Of a stretch of 64,000 nt of DNA, positions 34,739 to 46,299 are shown piece by piece (the first letter of the stretch is position 1; every line of letters starts with the position of its first letter). This stretch comes from Coprinellus micaceus (taxonomy: Eukaryota > Basidiomycota > Agaricomycetes > Agaricales > Psathyrellaceae), in NCBI GenBank assembly GCA_951394405.1, contig OX596334.1:2542001-2606000 (forward strand), written 5' to 3'. The notes under the pieces are model-generated. The model worked only from the letters and a program-made list of their open reading frames with translations. It did no database searches and was not told the DNA's origin. A program made the position numbers and the translations under genes.

Positions 34739-35725
34739 TCAAGTTCGTGACTTGGTCCCCTCTTTCGAGGCAGGTTTCGCCTCTGCTGCTAAGGCACGAT
34801 AGGAGATGTTGCCACCATGCTCTCGCTTCTCCTGGATTTTTTGGGCTACATGGGAGACCATAGTCTCCCTCTGAAGTTTCCTCTCCGCAACGAGTTTGAG
34901 GATGTGTGATCGCCTAGTGGCGTTCTCGGGTTTGTAGCGGAAGGCTGCGGAACCATGGCCAATCGTCTGGCGCAGCATTTCCTCCCTGCGAAGTTGATCC
35001 ATTGCTTCGATATTGAACTCCTTTTCTAGCCAGTCTTTCCTCTCCTTCTTCTGTTCGGGTGTCATATCTTCCAGACGATGGGGGTAGTAGAAGGGTTGGA
35101 CGAGGCCGATGACAGCCCGCTTGTAGGAGCGGTGAGCTGCCTTCGGCTTCTTGGGGTTCGATTCTTCAGGTGCATAGTAGTTGTCGGTACGGATATAGGT
35201 GGTCTTGACGCCATACACGGCGTCGAGGTAGGAACGAATGTCGGTCTTGGTGACGGATTTAGGGATGCGGAAGGTGGCTTCGTATGGGTTGTATGGCTCG
35301 CCAGCGGTGGTGAAATTCCGAACGAGCTTGAATTCGATGTTTGGGAGGTAGACTCGTTGACCAAGGACTTTGACCAGCTCCGAACCGTCTTTCTGCTTCT
35401 CGAGTTGGAATCCACGAATACGAGAGCGGCGTTCGTTCACTCTCTGTGCCCAATCAAGCGCGGAAATTGGTTTGCCGTCGCCGTCTTGGGGGATTTCGCC
35501 GAGAGCCTTGAGACGGTTGTAACGAGAGACCTCGGTGGGTGTCAGACCCGACGCGTCGGCGTCCGTCTGCCCTGCTAGGAGGGGTCCGAACTTCTTTCGT
35601 CGCCGAAGTCTAACGGCAAGTGGGGTTGACGCCGTTCGAGCAGCGAGGGCGCCGGCGGGGAGGACAGGTACGGTGGAGTAGGACCGCGCTGAGCAGGCGA
35701 TACGACGAAGACCCAGACCCTGCAT
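34739..35725 (-). CDS. mitochondrial large-subunit ribosomal protein uL23m
   Basis: A single exon of 328 residues on the minus strand. The N-terminus MQGLGLRRIACSARSYST is Arg/Ser-rich without acidic residues, a likely mitochondrial presequence. The uL23 core is clear at about 130-190: VYLPNIEFKLVRN, EATFRIPKSVTKTDIRSYL and YGVKTTYIRTDNY. It is followed by a long charged extension (RLEDMTPEQKKERKDWLEKE) as in fungal mitochondrial uL23 (yeast Mrp20). uL23m lies at the polypeptide exit tunnel of the mitoribosome. The frame continues 21 codons upstream with no ATG, so 35725 is the first Met. Confidence 0.9.
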   Translation of the reverse strand: MQGLGLRRIACSARSYSTVPVLPAGALAARTASTPLAVRLRRRKKFGPLLAGQTDADASGLTPTEVSRYNRLKALGEIPQDGDGKPISALDWAQRVNERRSRIRGFQLEKQKDGSELVKVLGQRVYLPNIEFKLVRNFTTAGEPYNPYEATFRIPKSVTKTDIRSYLDAVYGVKTTYIRTDNYYAPEESNPKKPKAAHRSYKRAVIGLVQPFYYPHRLEDMTPEQKKERKDWLEKEFNIEAMDQLRREEMLRQTIGHGSAAFRYKPENATRRSHILKLVAERKLQRETMVSHVAQKIQEKREHGGNISYRALAAEAKPASKEGTKSRT

Positions 35726-35965
35726 ATTGTTGGAAGTTTTGTCGTCGCCGTGTGCAGTGGACGGTGGTGACGACGAAGAATTTGCCAACGCAAAATCGCG
35801 ACCAGCCCCGCAAGGCCTTGGGTCATGTGACTCGGCTTGTGGCGCCCCGCAAAGGCTTGGCGCAGGTGACGCCGGCGTCTCTCCCTCAATCCATCATCTC
35901 CTCGATACCCAGCCTGGTGCTCAACAGCCCGAAACTCTGCGAGCCTTCAGGGAAGATTGCCAAAT
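35726..35965. promoter_or_regulatory. divergent promoter, uL23m/DCR2-like
   Basis: About 240 bp separate the two start codons. It is GC-rich and no TATA box is seen. Confidence 0.4.
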
Positions 35966-38468
35966 ATGGTCTCGTGTGCTGGATTCTCGTGTCTGCGAGG
36001 CATGCGCTCAGTCTGCCTGCCGTTGACGACGTTCTTGGCTTTCTGTCTCCTCCTCACTTGGATCTTCGTTCTATATCAACCAAACCATGGCCCTGGAAAG
36101 AAGCAAAGGATTAGTTGGCAGTCTTGGGAGTCTGTGTTTGTTGACCAAAGTTCACCTTCAAGACCAGCTATCAACAAACCCAATGCAACCCAACCCCGTC
36201 CTGGGTCGGGAGGATCAAAAGACGGAGTAGATTGGTGGAACGTAACACAGCCGACGAAGGAGGTCGATTATAGCAGTCTGCCTTTGGACGTGTGGACCCC
36301 TCTTCTGCCTCACGGCACCGGCTGTGAGTTTCAACCCCCACTTATTGTCGGTCAGTAACTAGACCTCTCGTCTAATAGTGTCAGAGATTACCGTTGTCGG
36401 ATGCTATGTTGATCCATCTCTGGCCGAAGGCCTATGCGACCCCGACACGACGAGAGAGAAGGATGCTATCCGAGGGAAGTGGGTCAGGGTATGGCCAAAC
36501 CTCAATGCGGAGGGTAACTATATGTCCGGATACCTGGTGAGTTCTGTCTTGGCGCTTATGCCATGCTGAGATAGCTAATGTGCTTAGAACGTATACTATC
36601 GACGAACCCGACGGTTGGACGTCGATCTCATTACCGACATCAAGCTACTGCCAAAGGAAGAGGCTCCTTCGACGAATCCAGAAGCAGACCGTTGGCACCA
36701 AGTCAAAACCTCGCTGCGAGCGGGTGTCCTCAGGCAACCTCCGCTATATTTGTGGTACAAAACAGGGAAGTCATTGGGTGGAATGACCGCCGAAGAGAAG
36801 AAGCACATTATCACGGAGATGGACGTACTCTATGGAGACGATGTACCCTGGTACGGCTTCGAAACCATTGAGCCCCCGACGATGCCGCAATCTGGCAAAA
36901 TCCAATCGACCCGCCTTACCTACCGAAGAGGAGTGAAATGTGCGTATGCGCTTGTTCAGTGACGACCGTGCGCTGACCAGCTCAACCAAGTGCCTCCCAA
37001 AGCGCACCCACTCCACTTCTCCAAGGACGGCAAATTCAAGGTCCTCCAAGTGGCAGACCTGCACTATTCCGTTTCTCGTGGCGTCTGTCGGGACACCGAC
37101 CTCAAGCCATGCGATGGCTCTGACAATATCACTAACACCCTTGTGGGACACATGTTAGACCTTGAGAAGCCCGACCTTGTCATTTTCAGCGGAGACCAGC
37201 TCAACGGGCAGGGGACTTCATGGGACGGAAAGTCGGTAATAGCAAAGTTCGCGAGGGCCGCAACTGACAGAAAGGTGCCCTGGGCTGCCGTGTTTGGTAA
37301 CCATGATGAAGACGATGGATTGGCGAAGGAGCATCAGGTCAGCCTTATGCGGAGCTTGCCTTACAGCTTGGTGGAACGCGGGCCGAAGGATATTCACGGG
37401 GTTGGCAACTATTTGTTGAAAGTTAGGAGTGCGGACGCGTGAGTTCGTACTGTCCTATCCATCGAAGTTCCGCTGATTTTTTGCTACCCCGTAAGGTCCA
37501 AAACGCATCTTCTCACACTGTACTTCTTGGACTCTGGCTCCTACTCCAAAGGATGGAGCGATTGGTTTGGTCTCTTCCACCCCACGGACTATGATTGGAT
37601 TCGCCAGAATCAAATTGACTGGTTCCTCCAAGAATCAGGCACGTCAAGCGTTCCTTAGACTATTCGGAAATTTAACTCTCTCTTCTGTAGGGTCTATAAG
37701 CGCAATTGAACGTCCCTTCTCGCCAGACACTGGCAAAGATATAGGGGACATCTGGGAGCGACAGCATATCGCTGACCAACTCACCCCTACCACTCGCAAG
37801 CTCGCGAAACCGAATGCTATGATGTTCTTTCACATGCCTCTGTACGTCTCCTGCACATATTGGAGAGTCCGACCATCTGAACCCTACGAAGGCCAGAAAC
37901 ATATAACAAGGCCGATGTGGATCCACGGTCCGGGCGACTGTTGGATGCCGGGATAACTGGGCAGGAGAACCCGGGGAACGCAAAGGGGAACGACGAATTC
38001 TTTGAGAACGGGATTCTCAAGGCTCTTGAAAGCGATCACACCTCTCACACTGATATACCGGAGGTTAAGGTGATCGGAAACGGCCATTGCCACTGTAAGT
38101 ACCGGCCAACTACTGCGGGGTCTTGACTTAGCCTGCTCTTCAGTGACCGAAAACTGCCGGCGCGTAAGAGGGGTGTGGCTTTGCTTTGGCGGCGGAGGGT
38201 AAGTTTCTCTCGACCTGCTTCACTCCCCGGACGGGCAGACCCTGACTTACCTCTCTAGATCGTACTCGGGATACGGAAAATTTGGGTAATTCTTCGATTA
38301 GCTTTCACCTCTGTTCAACCGACTGACCATACCCGTAGATTCGACCGTCGATTCCGAGTCTTTGATATTTCAGACTACGGAGAAAGTATTCGCACGTATA
38401 AACGGACTGAGAAGGATGAAATCGTCGACTCGATGGTGTTGGCTGGAGCAGGAGCACCATCATTCTGA
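35966..38468 (+). CDS. DCR2-like calcineurin-type metallophosphatase
   Basis: Ten exons, 35966-36323, 36379-36536, 36588-36939, 36991-37438, 37496-37638, 37691-37841, 37892-38094, 38144-38198, 38259-38285 and 38339-38468, encode 674 residues. An N-terminal signal-anchor (LPLTTFLAFCLLLTWIFVLY) is followed by the N-domain (LPLDVWTPLLPHGTG, ITVVGCYVDPSLAEGLCDPD) and the metal-binding blocks VLQVADLHYS, VIFSGDQLNG, AAVFGNHDEDDG, MMFFHMPL and GNGHCH. Yeast Dcr2 is a phosphatase acting on Sic1 and on the Ire1 stress pathway. Intron 5 has the donor CAG|GCACGT. Exon 9 is 27 nt. The splice between GVK and the next exon (36940-36990) is the least certain. An alternative start is Met at 36002. Confidence 0.9.
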
Positions 38469-38764
38469 ATTGGTTCATGGTGTAGACAGGCTATCTGAGG
38501 ATCTAACTTATTACTTTGTAGTACGCAGCTCAATATTACAGTGCATCCTATACCGGCATATGGAAGGATTCAAAGTCCCTCACCTAGAATGTTCTGGGCA
38601 CATTGCGGTCTACGCATCCTCGCCTAGCAGTGTTGGCTTGGATCGGGACAATGTGGCCACAATAGACCAAAATAGGAAGGCCCTGACCCCCACCTGACGA
38701 TTGCACGTTCTTCTTCCTGACGTACATCTCCTCCCTCTTCACAGCCCTTCCTCGCCACCTTGCA

Positions 38765-41700
38765 ATGTCTGGCAGAGGCCACAACGCCGGCCACTCCTCG
38801 CGACGAGACAACTATTCCATCTCGTCATCGGCGAGCGCGAGCTCGAGCAGGACAGAACGGGCAAACAGCAGTAGATCCAATGTAAGTTCCAGAGGCTTTT
38901 GACTGACATCCTTTGACGCCGCCAATCTTCCGAAGCCTGCTGTCGAATCGGCAGTCACCCGCCTCCTAGTCTCTATCAAGGCCCTCCTTGAATCTCTCAC
39001 CCAATGGAGTCAACAACGAGTCGACGAAAATCAAGTCAGCGATGTCTACGTTCGTCTAGGGAACGACTTTAACGAAGCGGTTGGGGCGTTTGCAGCCTTC
39101 AACATCGATATGGCGTGAGTGTGACTCCTCGGTGTGATGCCTTTCTGCTTATCGTTACGCAGCGAATTGGTGACCGTGCCTGAAGATCTGAGAGCAGTAC
39201 TTGAGCAATGCTTAGCTGAAGAGGCGACTCAGGAGAACCTCGACATTTATCTACCGGAGGTTCGCCAGATCATCACCAACCTGTTGCAAGGCCTCCGGGC
39301 GAAACAATCCATTTATCGCAGAATTGTGTCAGATCATCGTCACAGGTCCGGGACAAGTGAGGGCGGCGAGAGAACACGACCGAGGTCCAAAAGGTCAGAT
39401 TCACGGACGGTGACCGAGGAAGAGAGGCACGAAACCACAGGACGAAGGAACACGGCTAGTTCAAACCGCGGCAGTACGAGGAGAGAAGTCCCATCACAGG
39501 TCGCGACCGTCTCTCACACCGACCAGGAGCCCTTCATTGGGGGCTTCGCTCCCACTATAGCTGAATACCATCCAGGCACTGAGGCACAGACTGTACCGGA
39601 GCCAAGGAGTCTGCCCCCCGCCCCAGAATCACGGTTTTCGCCAGCACCGCCAGCACCATCGCAGCTACCCTTCCCCGGGACATCTGCACCAATACCTGAG
39701 GAGCCGGAGCCGGAGCTCACACCTCAACCCCCAACGATTGTTCAGCCTCAAGTACCTGCCAATGTCAAACGCTACTCCCTCGTCGATAAACCGGCGACAA
39801 CACCCTCCGTGACTGTTGAACCCTCAAGCCCCGACCCAACAACCGCTACCAATGGTACCACATCCCCGCCCACCGAATCCATTCCGTTGCCATCATCCCC
39901 CGCCGTCGCCAACTCGCTCGCTGCTCTCAAGAAGAACGATGTACTCGAACGCCGTGCATCGAAACGGTTCTCGATGTACAACATCACCAAGATGACAGGC
40001 GCCTCGATGTCACGGGCACCCTCCCTCCGCAACCATCCCAATCGGCGATCACTGGCGTCTAACAATGTCACCCCTACGCCGACCGAGTTAGCAGTGCTGA
40101 CGGAGGAGGTCGATGAGGAATCGGAGCAACCTTCAAGAAGCGCAGCACCGTCGAGGGTCACCAGTCCCGAACCCAGGGCTGAATCGTCAACATTTGCTGG
40201 CAAGCGGCCGACCACCCCTGCTCGATCCCCAGAAGTTCCATTCATTTCTGAAGCAAGTCCTTCTGTAACACGAGATGGGATGCGGATCACCGTATTCCTC
40301 CAGCTTGGTCGTGAAGTGAAGAAGGTCACGATTGAGCCGCCTCTATCCTTCGCGACGTTACGCGTCCTTTTCGTCGACAAATTCTCATACAACCCCGGTC
40401 AAGACAATTTCCCTGCGATTTACATTCGCGATCCTTCGAGTGGTGTCCAATACGAGCTTGAAGACGTTGAGGAAGTCAAGGATAAGTGCTTGCTGTCATT
40501 GAATATTGAAGGTGAGCCGCACAGACCCTACTTCCTTCAGTAGTCTCACCCTCGGCTATAGCTCTCGACCAAATCAAGCAACACATCGACTCTCAGATAT
40601 CTGCGCTGTCTCAAGACATCAAAGATCTCAAAACTGTCGTCGCGAGCTCTCATAAGACTAACTTGCCGCCCTTATCGCCTATGATTCCCGATATTACTCT
40701 ACAACCTCTGGCAGAGAGCACCCCCGCTCGACCCAGCGACCGCCAGTTCCAAACCGTCGCTCGCCGTCTCTCTCGCTTTGTCGGAAAAGACCCGTCCACG
40801 ATCGCGCATATGGTTACGCAGCAAAACTCGCCTCCCATGTCCCAGATCCTCCCTCAGCAGACTGGGCAATCATATTTGACGCAGCAAATGACTGGGGCTT
40901 CTGTCATGTCCGAGTACTCCAATCGGGTGGTTAACGATCTGAAGACACAGTTTGACGAGGTACAGAACCTGCGAAGGGACCTTGCGACGATGCGGCAGAT
41001 CTATACGGGGTTCATGAAGCAGACCAAGGAGACCCTCGGAACTCTCAGAACACAAACCCAGTCGGTGAAGCAGCTGGCGAGCACCTCCGTCGGTGGTGCG
41101 CGTGCATACATTGATTTGGGGAAGAAGAAGCTCGATTCAAGAAGTCAAGAGGTCCTTACCAAGGTCGAGAATCTACAGGATGCCGTGGAACGTGTCAAAG
41201 ACGATGTCGTCAAGCGAAACACAACTCCCAAACCCCAATACTTCCGACAGCTCAGGCAGGAGATTGAGGCGGCGGCTACCGAACTGGAGAGCTTGAAGGA
41301 ACACATTAAGACCGTCAAACCGATGTGGAAGAAGACATGGGAAGAGGAACTCCAGAATATTGTGGAAGAGCAGCAGTTCCTAACCCATCAAGAAGAGTTC
41401 CTTGGTGATTTGCTGGAGGATCATAAGGCCGTTCTAGAAATTTACGGGCACATGGAAAAGATCGTGAATCTCCGGACTCCATCGAATGGGGCCCTCCGTG
41501 GGGGCAAGCGCACTTTCCGGCCACCACCCCCAGAGGAAGGCCACAATGGTTTGAGTACGGTGATGTTAGAGATCCGGGGCGCTCAGGTGGACCCTGAGAG
41601 GCGGCTCAAGGCGATCGAGGAGAGTCAGAGGAATCGCGAGCTTGAGAAGAGCATGCGTTCGGACGAGATGCAGATGGAGCTACAGGACTTCGTGGGTCAG

Positions 41701-41871
41701 AAGAAGCTGAAGCTGACGGGCGGTGCCGAGGAGGTGGAGAGGATGAGACAGCGGAAGGACGAGCATAATTTGAAGGCAATGTTTAACCATTCGATGCCTG
41801 CCTTGCCGAGCACTGGGGAAGAGATGGGCAATTTCGATCCACCAGCTTCGCCGGGTTCTCCCTATGGTTGA
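38765..41871 (+). CDS. BUD6: Bud6/Aip3 actin- and formin-interacting protein
   Basis: Four exons, 38765-38881, 38936-39114, 39163-40511 and 40562-41871, encode 984 residues. The N-terminus has a conserved helical region (ESAVTRLLVSIKALLESL, VYVRLGNDFNEAVGAFAAFN). A long Pro/Ser/Thr linker follows, then an AIP3 region: TVFLQLGREVKKVTIEPPLS, FATLRVLFVDKFSYNPGQD, a long coiled coil (LKTQFDEVQNLRRDLATMRQ, KKLDSRSQEVLTKVENLQDA) and TWEEELQNIVEEQQFL. Bud6 acts with formins as an actin nucleation-promoting factor at polarised growth sites and septa. The stop codon at 41871 follows a Pro-rich tail (PPASPGSPYG). The first exon is Ser/Arg-rich. Confidence 0.92.
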
Positions 41872-44684
41872 ATCACTAGCCCATAGTTTTCTCGTTCCTG
41901 TGACCTCGAGTGAGCCGCTGGGGGGAGGGCGCTTCTCTCCTTGACGACGCGCTCGCTTCTCGTGTTATCCCCCGATTCTCTAGCTGCTCGGTCTTCGCTT
42001 GACTTTTGGACTGCTCATTCCCGCTACTCTATTTTGGGTTTAAGTTACCGTCGCTACCCCTGCATATCCAAGCGGAACACTATTCTAGCCACCTCTTTAC
42101 ACTCATTTCGATGTATATACGCTTGCTATTCCATATTTTTATATCAACGTTCCGGGTGGGCGGCGCTTCCCTTCATTCTCGGGGTGGCCACTCACCCACT
42201 CACTGTGGTTACCTCTTTGTGACTTGGTAACGACAGTCTTCGCCCTACGGGTAAGTAACGTCGGCTTCTTTCTTCGCACCCCGTAGAACCTCCTCTCAGC
42301 TGCACCTTACATGTAGCACTCGCTCATTCAGGGGAGTGAGGAAACGGCCAAGGCGGAGTTGGCTGGGAATTTGGTCTTTAAACCATGAAACCACGTAGAC
42401 TAAGCTTGCATGGGCAAGGAGAGAGCGTGCAGGGAATGGGGGCTTGAGATCTGAGAGACTACGAAGAGAGGTGCATTAGGAAGATAAAGACATATGGTCA
42501 TACACGGGGGTCGTTCACAAATGCAATGTGCAGGTCAAGGGTACAAAAGTAGGAACCAAGAATCATAATCATCAAAGCGCAAGAGTGCAAGCATAATGGT
42601 GTCGTCGGCCGCGGAGGAAGCGAAGCTAGTAGGAAGTCATGGAGAGGTTGATGCCTGCATGGGCCGTTTGCATGGATGGATGTCAGAATGAAGGGTTTCG
42701 GACGGAGGGCGAGGTTGAGGGCTTGCGGGAGAGGTGGGAAGCGGTGAATGAGTCGTATCCTATCTGGGACGCCGAGTCGAGGAGGAGGGGGAGGGATGTC
42801 AAAAAGGAGGGTATTGGCGCTCGTCGTGGTCTACGAGGCTGTCGGATTCCCCCTTGGAATACCTGGAAGGTCTGTTAAGACCACCGGAGAGACGACGGCT
42901 GAAGCTTGTCGCTCTCGTCCTGATCTCCGTCGACCATCGTCGATTAGGGGAAGAGGGGCTCGGCCTGGACGTCGGGGTGGGCAAAGCGCGTTATTTTTGG
43001 CCATTGTCAAGACTCACGGTGTGCTCTGCCTCTTGGGTGTCTCTCCAGGAAGGCGGACGCGTCCTGGGGTCATAACGAGGTAGGAAAGGCTGAACGGGAG
43101 GAGGGCCATGGTTTCGCGTCGTGTTAAGTTTAAAGGTTGAGAGGGGGAAATCAAGATCTGGGGTATCGCTGGGGATGATGTAGATCGCCAAGGCGGCGAG
43201 ACTTTATATGGCCAGCGACCGTGCCAGGACCAGGGAGAGGCAGAGGTAGACGGAAGGGAAGAAGTGGTGCCACTGATGCATGGGCGGTTGCACCTCCCTT
43301 ATACTTAAGCTCACCCGGGATTTGATCCCTTGGCCGAGAGCCTCTTCCATACATGGTACTCAAATTCTCCTTCTGAGCTCGGGAACGCCTGTCCCAGGTC
43401 CCAGGAGAGCAGAAGCGCCTCCTTGGGGCAAGAGAGTGCACACGGGAACTATTGAGGCCTTGTTGGGATGTGATAAGGAAGAACAATGGAGATTCTGTAC
43501 CGTAGCGACGCACTTTCCGCAGGAACGGGGATCGCTGAGAGGGACAGGATGGCTGTGACCTACCGTGACTCGCGAAAGTCCCAGCGGAATGTGGGGATAC
43601 AGTTCATATCGGGGATCGAGGGAGGGAGTGTCAGGAAACCGTGGGAAGCCACGTTAATGGGCGCTAATGTATGCCCATCTCAGGGGGTAACCGGGGTCAT
43701 TCTCGACCGCTCTCACCTTTGGGGAACCACGTAGTAATTTCCGAGGTATACAAGATGAGGGCTTAGTTCCGAGCTAGAGCGCATGCGCTCACCTTGGATT
43801 TTGCTTTGTGTTTCCACCCACATCGAGGGGCTGGTGCTGTCAATGGGAACTCTGGAAACTGGCTCTTCTAGCCTCCAATTCGCCTATGAGACAAAACCGG
43901 CCTGTGTCGCGGGACTCACTCCTCGACGGCGCACTGAAGGTTTGTTCGGGCATAGACAGGGGCATTTCTTTCCAGGTCTGTCACGGCATTTGCTTCCGAC
44001 TGTTATGGGGTCCGAGCTCTAGGCTCAACTAAGCCACCTCCCACGCTGGGCCGAACGTGTGAGGGGCTTATCGCAAGGTAGGGCCTATGAATAGGCAATG
44101 TAATATAACGATTTGGCGACGCTTGGGGAGGTTTGGGCATTGGGTTTGTATGGGGAAGTTTCTTCTATTGGGAAGTTAGGCTTGCATGCAAAAATTGGGG
44201 GCAAGGAGGGCACTCCAGCAGCGTCCAGAAGACGACCCAGTTTGTAGTCTTTTGAAATCGACTACAAACTTTTGTAATGGTGAGAACTTTTTATGCGGGA
44301 GTGATGGAACTTGGCTTATGTTATGATTTCCTATTCTGCATTGCCCTATCAAAACGCCTACTTTGCGACAAGACCGTCCACAGGACGTGGCTTGCGCCGA
44401 GACTAGTCCGAGCTCAGCTCGCGGGCAAAGCCGAATTCACTCACCTCAACCTCCCTCATGACCATGTACTCCTATCACCCCCAGGTCCTGGAAAGTTAAA
44501 ATAGTGGCACTACTCGCTTCTATATTCACGCCTCCGCCCCCGAAACACACAAGGATGACCGAGCAGACTACGGGATGGTTCGAAGCTCACCTGATATCGC
44601 ATCATGAACTCGGCAAGGAAATTCCGGTCGGGGACGACGATTACTTGGGTCCATCTCTCCATCCTCCTACTACCCGCAGCCAGG
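41872..44684. other. 2.8-kb intergenic gap
   Basis: The largest gap between two intact plus-strand genes in the window. The proximal part is T-rich, with short ORFs on both strands below 125 codons that have biased, non-protein-like composition. I recognise no gene, repeat or RNA. The last 200 bases form the promoter and leader of the deaminase gene. Confidence 0.45.
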
Positions 44685-45780
44685 ATGAGCACTACGTCAA
44701 GCGGCAGGTCGTTCGTCCTCGCATCCAGAGCCTCACAACTGGCGCAGGTGCAGACACACAGTGTTCGCGACACCCTTGCAGCCCTCTACGACGAGTCCGA
44801 TGGATCATCGAAACCCAAATTCACGACCTCGTTCATGTCAACATCTGGGGATAAAAACAAATTGCAAGCACTCTATTTGCTTGGAGGGAAAGCTCTCTGG
44901 ACGAAGGAACTGGAAGTCGCCTTGAAGGAGAAGCAAGTGGATATTTTGGTGCATTGTCTGAAAGACGTGCCTACCGTACTTCCTGAAGGCTGCCTCCTTG
45001 GCGCAGTCATGGAGCGCGAAGACCCTGTAGACAGCCTGGTGGTCAAGGCTGGAGAGTCGTGGAACTGTTTGGACGATCTGCCGCGAGGAAGCGTTGTTGG
45101 AACGGGTAGTGTTCGCAGGGTCGCACAGTTGAAGAGGGGCTACCCTCATCTCAAATTCCTTGATGTACGAGGAAACTTGTGCGTATCTCGCACGATCCCC
45201 TGGACCTCCAATATTGATAAACTATCAACCCAGGGATACCCGTCTGGCGAAGCTCGATGCAGCAGATGGCCCTTACGCCGCCTTGGTCTTGGCTAAAGCA
45301 GGCCTCGTTCGAGTAGGCTTCGGCCACCGAATCACAGCCGATCTGAATCCCCCCACCATGTTGTACGCCGTATCACAAGGCGCCCTAGGCATCGAGATCC
45401 GCAGCGATGACAACGAAGCCCTCGAGCTCTGCAAAAAGCTCATCCACCGGCCCACCCAAATGCGGTGCCTCGCAGAGCGGGAGTGCCTTCGTGTTCTGGA
45501 AGGTGGTTGTAGCGTGCCTGTTGGAGTGCATTCAGAGCTGCAGGGTGACGTTCTCAAGGTGACTGGGTGTGTCACGTCGCTGGACGGGGAAGAGCACGTC
45601 GAGCATACGATCGAGGAGAAGATTGCGAGCCCTGAAGACGCGGAGCAAGTAGGAAGGCAACTCGCTCAGGTTCTCGTTAGCATCGGTGCGAAGAAAATTT
45701 TGGACGACATCAACATTGAACGCGACCTTCGAATTGTACAGGCCAAGGCGGAAGATAAGGCCACGGCAAGGTCCCATTGA
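44685..45780 (+). CDS. HEM3: porphobilinogen deaminase (hydroxymethylbilane synthase)
   Basis: Two exons, 44685-45178 and 45234-45780, encode 346 residues, the normal size. The enzyme joins four porphobilinogen molecules into hydroxymethylbilane, the third common step of haem biosynthesis, in the cytosol. Family segments in order are FVLASRASQLAQVQT, GDKNKLQALYLLGGKALWTK, DILVHCLKDVPTVLPEG, VGTGSVRRVAQLKRGYP, FLDVRGNLDTRLAKLD, AVSQGALGIEIR and LEGGCSVPVG. Cys257 carries the dipyrromethane cofactor. The intron interrupts RGNL-DTRL with a GTGCGT donor. The frame continues upstream of the ATG at 44685, but that stretch resembles UTR and would not be needed for the fold. Confidence 0.96.
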
Positions 45781-46299
45781 ACCTATAGTTTCTTCCATGA
45801 ATAAAAGGAAATTCCTCCCTGCCATGCCCATCTCGAACAAGGACGCGTTATCTTCATTTAGCTCCGATACCGACCCGTCTCTGTTAAACTGATGTCCTGC
45901 CGACATATTGAAGCTTTAGAGGACCGAGACGCTGGTGGACGTGGTGCCCGCACATCGCAATCTGCAAACGAAGATAGATGTAATGAGTAAATGGGGTTAA
46001 TGGGATGGGTGTAAGAGAGGTTCTATGATAGATGCCAGTTCATCCTGACGGATGGGGATTATCCAAACACTGGCAGTGAGATAGAGCTGGTTTCCTAGGT
46101 CAGGTTAGGGGCGTTCTTTCCCGATTTGGTCGTGGGAAATCCCATCCAACCAACACTGGCCGTTTGGCAGTCTGCCTTGAAACACTGAAATGGCTTTTCG
46201 TTTCACCAGGCTCGTTTACAACTCCTCCAATGTCAGCCTTGAAGACTCCAAATAAAAGCATTAGATGGCGCTGGTGGAGTGGGGTGGCCCTCGTTCACC
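45781..46299. other. intergenic, HEM3 3' side and kinase promoter
   Basis: 519 bp. Two ORFs antisense to the HEM3 end have no motif. An ATAAAAG at about 46251 lies 45-50 bp before the kinase ATG at 46300 and could be a weak TATA-like element. Confidence 0.4.
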
